Positions 63,701-64,000 of a stretch of DNA of 64,000 nt are shown here, piece by piece. The stretch is taken from the NCBI GenBank assembly GCA_036389335.1, contig DASVQC010000010.1:5431-69430 (forward strand), read 5' to 3'. The position numbers were made by a program, and so were the translations under genes. Under the pieces are notes generated by a model, which saw only the letters and a program-made list of their open reading frames with translations, did not search any database and was not told the origin of the DNA. Numbering within the stretch: position 1 is the stretch's first letter; every line of letters begins with the position of its first letter. The DNA comes from JAIVGV01 sp036389335 (GTDB lineage Bacteria > Acidobacteriota > Blastocatellia > Pyrinomonadales > Pyrinomonadaceae).

Positions 63701-64000
63701 CCTCGCGCACTTCGAGCAGCACCGCCTGATTGTAGTGGTCTATCGCGCCGACCTCTTGCTCGAAGAACCACCGCTGGATCGGCGTCGGCGCGACCGGCCC
63801 GTGGAAGGTGACGTCTTCTCCCGGCCCCTCGCGGAGAGGGCCGGCGGCGGCGGCGGCCTGCGCGAGCGCGGCGACGGTCGGGTGCTCGAACATCTGCCGC
63901 GGCGTCAGGCGCAGCCCCGCCTCGTTGGCCCGCGCCACGCATTGCAGGCTCAGGATCGAGTCGCCGCCGAGGGCGAAGAAGTCGTCCTCGACGCCCACCG
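57771..64000 (-). CDS. NRPS, partial at its 5' side: (…)T-E-C-A-T-E
   Basis: The frame runs off the window end, so the start and any earlier modules are missing; 2075 residues are visible. T0: DDFFALGGDSILSLQ (Ser near 14). E0 at about 60-480: HHLAVDGVSWRVLLEDLQ, VDMEGHGREE and EISFNYLGQF. C at about 545-970: VWSIHHLVGDGWCTS. A at about 1010-1500: FDVSAWEFFW (near 1199), HFVPSML, VICSGEAL and NLYGPTEAAID, again D-V-W-H-I-S-L-I-D and so serine-like. T1: NFFALGGDSILSIQV (near 1549). E1 at about 1590-2040: HHLAVDGVSWRILLEDLQ, EIEGHGREE and RTVGWFTSRYP. Both complete modules therefore deliver D-residues: an unknown D-residue and D-Ser. The gene ends with an eight-base overlap into the next NRPS gene. 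Confidence 0.93.
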   Translation of the reverse strand, partial: VGVEDDFFALGGDSILSLQCVARANEAGLRLTPRQMFEHPTVAALAQAAAAAGPLREGPGEDVTFHGPVAPTPIQRWFFEQEVGAIDHYNQAVLLEVREEIDASLVERAVRVVLARHDALWLRFVREGAGWRQFNDSAGAAEVAYRFVDLAGLEESERRRRMDEEAEAAQRGLSLAAGPLARAVYFSLGGGRGARLLVVVHHLAVDGVSWRVLLEDLQRACDQARRGEEIRLPPKTTPFVEWAGRLEEYARSGELEEEFDYWIAQSSPEAGAIPVDYKDGLNTVASARTLTTTLSESETSALLRDVPRAYNTRIDDALLAALCRAYRGWSGSRSLLVDMEGHGREEVLPGLDISRTVGCFTTIYPLLLDSGEADDPGSTLKRVKEKLRGVPRGGIGYGLLKYLGADEKVRERLRGAGRAEISFNYLGQFTQVLGAAGLFAAAKEGAGALRGESGLRSHALGLLGSVNEGRLTLTWSYSENIHARESVEDLAARNLSELRRLIGHCTSGVAGGRAPSDFPLARLDQQTVERLSGPGKAVEDIYPLSPLQEGMLFHELYAPHSGVNIAQFVYSLQSDIDVEVFRRVWQRVVDRHPALRTSFVWEGSEELLQVVHGRVAVPWEELSWVGLSKAEQRERLRSLLRADRERGFDLSVAPLTRLTLIRLSEDSHQLVWSIHHLVGDGWCTSLLLKEVLAFYDAFSRGEDVQLPLPRPYGDYIAWLRRQDLSRAESFWRRTLAGVSAATPLGVKLSARERAEAAGDQPTYDRARLRLPAAATGELQAMARARGLTLNTLVQGAWALLLSRYGGGRDVVFGATVSGRPAELRGVEGMIGLFINTLPVRARVEGGERIGDWLRRLQAEQAEARAFEYSPLARVQDWSGVGRGHSLFDTLLVFENYPVDAALKQPGAKIEVTNIQAVEQTNYPLTLLASVAQELSLQINYDRARFAPPVVERMLEQLSNLLRAMAADPDQRLDDLPMLSARERRQLIEEWNATDVDYERACVHELFERQVERTPDAPALSFEDQSLTYRELDARANQLARRLRRCRVGPEVLVAVMMERSVEMVVSLLAIMKAGGAYVPIDPDYPAERVNFMLDEARVPVLLTQERLVARLREQVAARGVSVLSVDGQREEIARESAERVEGGVGPDNLAYVIYTSGSTGRPKGAMNTHAGVGNRLQWMQDEYGLTGADRVLQKTPYTFDVSAWEFFWPLTCGAQLVVASPGGHRDAAYLRDVIRERGITTLHFVPSMLAVFLEEKGVGQCESLRDVICSGEALPAELARRFSEKLTAARLSNLYGPTEAAIDATFWRCEGVRELEVVPVGRPIANMRAYVLDDRMEPVPAGVTGELYLGGVGLARGYLRGPEMTAGKFVPDPFGGGRGARLYRTGDLARHLADGSVEYVGRTDDQIKLRGYRIELGEIESVLRRHDAVREAAVVLRDDGRGAGKRLAAYFVAEDGEAAPGGDELREHLAAYLPEYMIPAAFVGLGRMPLTANGKLDRAALPEPERVSEEMRRGRVAPQSEEERALAEVWAEVLKLEGVGVNDNFFALGGDSILSIQVVSRAAERGLKLSPRDLFAHQTIAELAAACRPSAPGLAPPQGPVTGHVPLTPIQHWFFERQFNRPHHWNQAVLLGLRRRIEAGVMERAVELLLEHHDALRLRFRKDAGAWRQYNAGREERRVFSEVDLSRLPEEGGERRAAIERAANEAQAGLDLGDGPLVRAVLFETGPRQKLLLVVHHLAVDGVSWRILLEDLQRLCEQLGRGESPRLPPKGTSYKEWAERLELYAQSAEARQSLDYWRRLNWAAVEPLPEDYPGGANTMRSAEVVSVSLDEAQTRLLLQRAPQSSGAQVNDLLLAALVRALQWWRGTSAPVSVEIEGHGREELSEGADVTRTVGWFTSRYPVVLEAGPEADARRALAGVAEQLRRVPRRGVDYGVLRYLSADDEARELLKGHPEPELTFNYLGQLDQIVAEESGALYELAEEGAGDSADKDERREQKLSVNARVVGGRLQVAWGYSRELHRRETIEMVARRYAEELQELIGLGGEAATAAAAPGHVPSLAEGVEIDEALEEVEFE

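Overview
The window is chromosomal DNA from a GC-rich bacterium, most likely an acidobacterium (Blastocatellia-like). That placement is an inference. It rests on the overall GC-rich coding, the mix of a DUF3536-type GH57 enzyme, GlgB, an ExbD/TolR protein, a BON protein and a large NRPS/PKS locus, and a tRNA-like gene with a 9/3 acceptor/T architecture of the kind described from Acidobacteria.

Layout. (1) 1-24 kb is ordinary GC-rich housekeeping and envelope DNA: a secreted-type nuclease, RNase Z, small unknowns, a glycogen pair (GH57 then glgB), a beta-propeller phosphoesterase, ExbD, a PpiC/SurA-like plus DsbA-like fusion, an acyltransferase, a BON protein, the primary sigma factor, a serine hydrolase, an Arg/Glu-rich secreted protein and an amidohydrolase. 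Rho-independent terminators separate convergent genes, and two inverted copies of a CACCACGGAG repeat flank the glycogen genes. (2) 24.05-39.45 kb is an accessory island with visibly lower GC and different codon use. Its edges and middle carry one interspersed repeat family (TTTTTGTGCAAAGCC and GTTGGGCA words) at about 24.1-24.35, 34.57-34.89 and 39.35-39.43 kb. Inside are a MITE-like element, a five-gene minus-strand operon of large unrecognised proteins (24.8-34.4 kb), an XRE regulator with a palindrome over its own start, a single-domain response regulator, two small proteins, a possible winged-helix protein, an unusual tRNA-like gene and a DDE transposase. (3) 39.7-42.1 kb is an M28 peptidase with many membrane segments. 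(4) 42.2-64 kb is one long minus-strand NRPS-PKS locus whose upstream end lies outside the window.

How the genes work together. The assembly line reads (upstream missing) T-E / C-A(Ser-like)-T-E // C-A(Ser-like)-T-C-A(unassigned)-T // KS-AT-KR-ACP-TE. Downstream of the thioesterase module is a complete FkbH/FkbI/FkbJ/FkbK-type cassette without an O-methyltransferase. This predicts a hydroxymalonyl-ACP extender made from a glycolytic three-carbon unit, loaded by the last PKS module, ketoreduced and released by the TE. The product should therefore be a Ser-rich, D-residue-containing lipopeptide-like or peptide-polyketide hybrid ending in a dihydroxy-acyl unit.

The strongest candidate for an undescribed system is the five-gene island operon. 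It has two proteins built from a shared beta-sandwich-like module, an unknown enzyme-like protein, a 307-residue alpha/alpha-toroid-like protein with a DxDD(TA) motif like that of class II terpene cyclases, and a 1224-residue protein joining an apparent beta-propeller to long helices and a polytopic membrane end. Its function cannot be read from sequence alone. The second highlight is the 9/3 allo-tRNA-like gene beside it.
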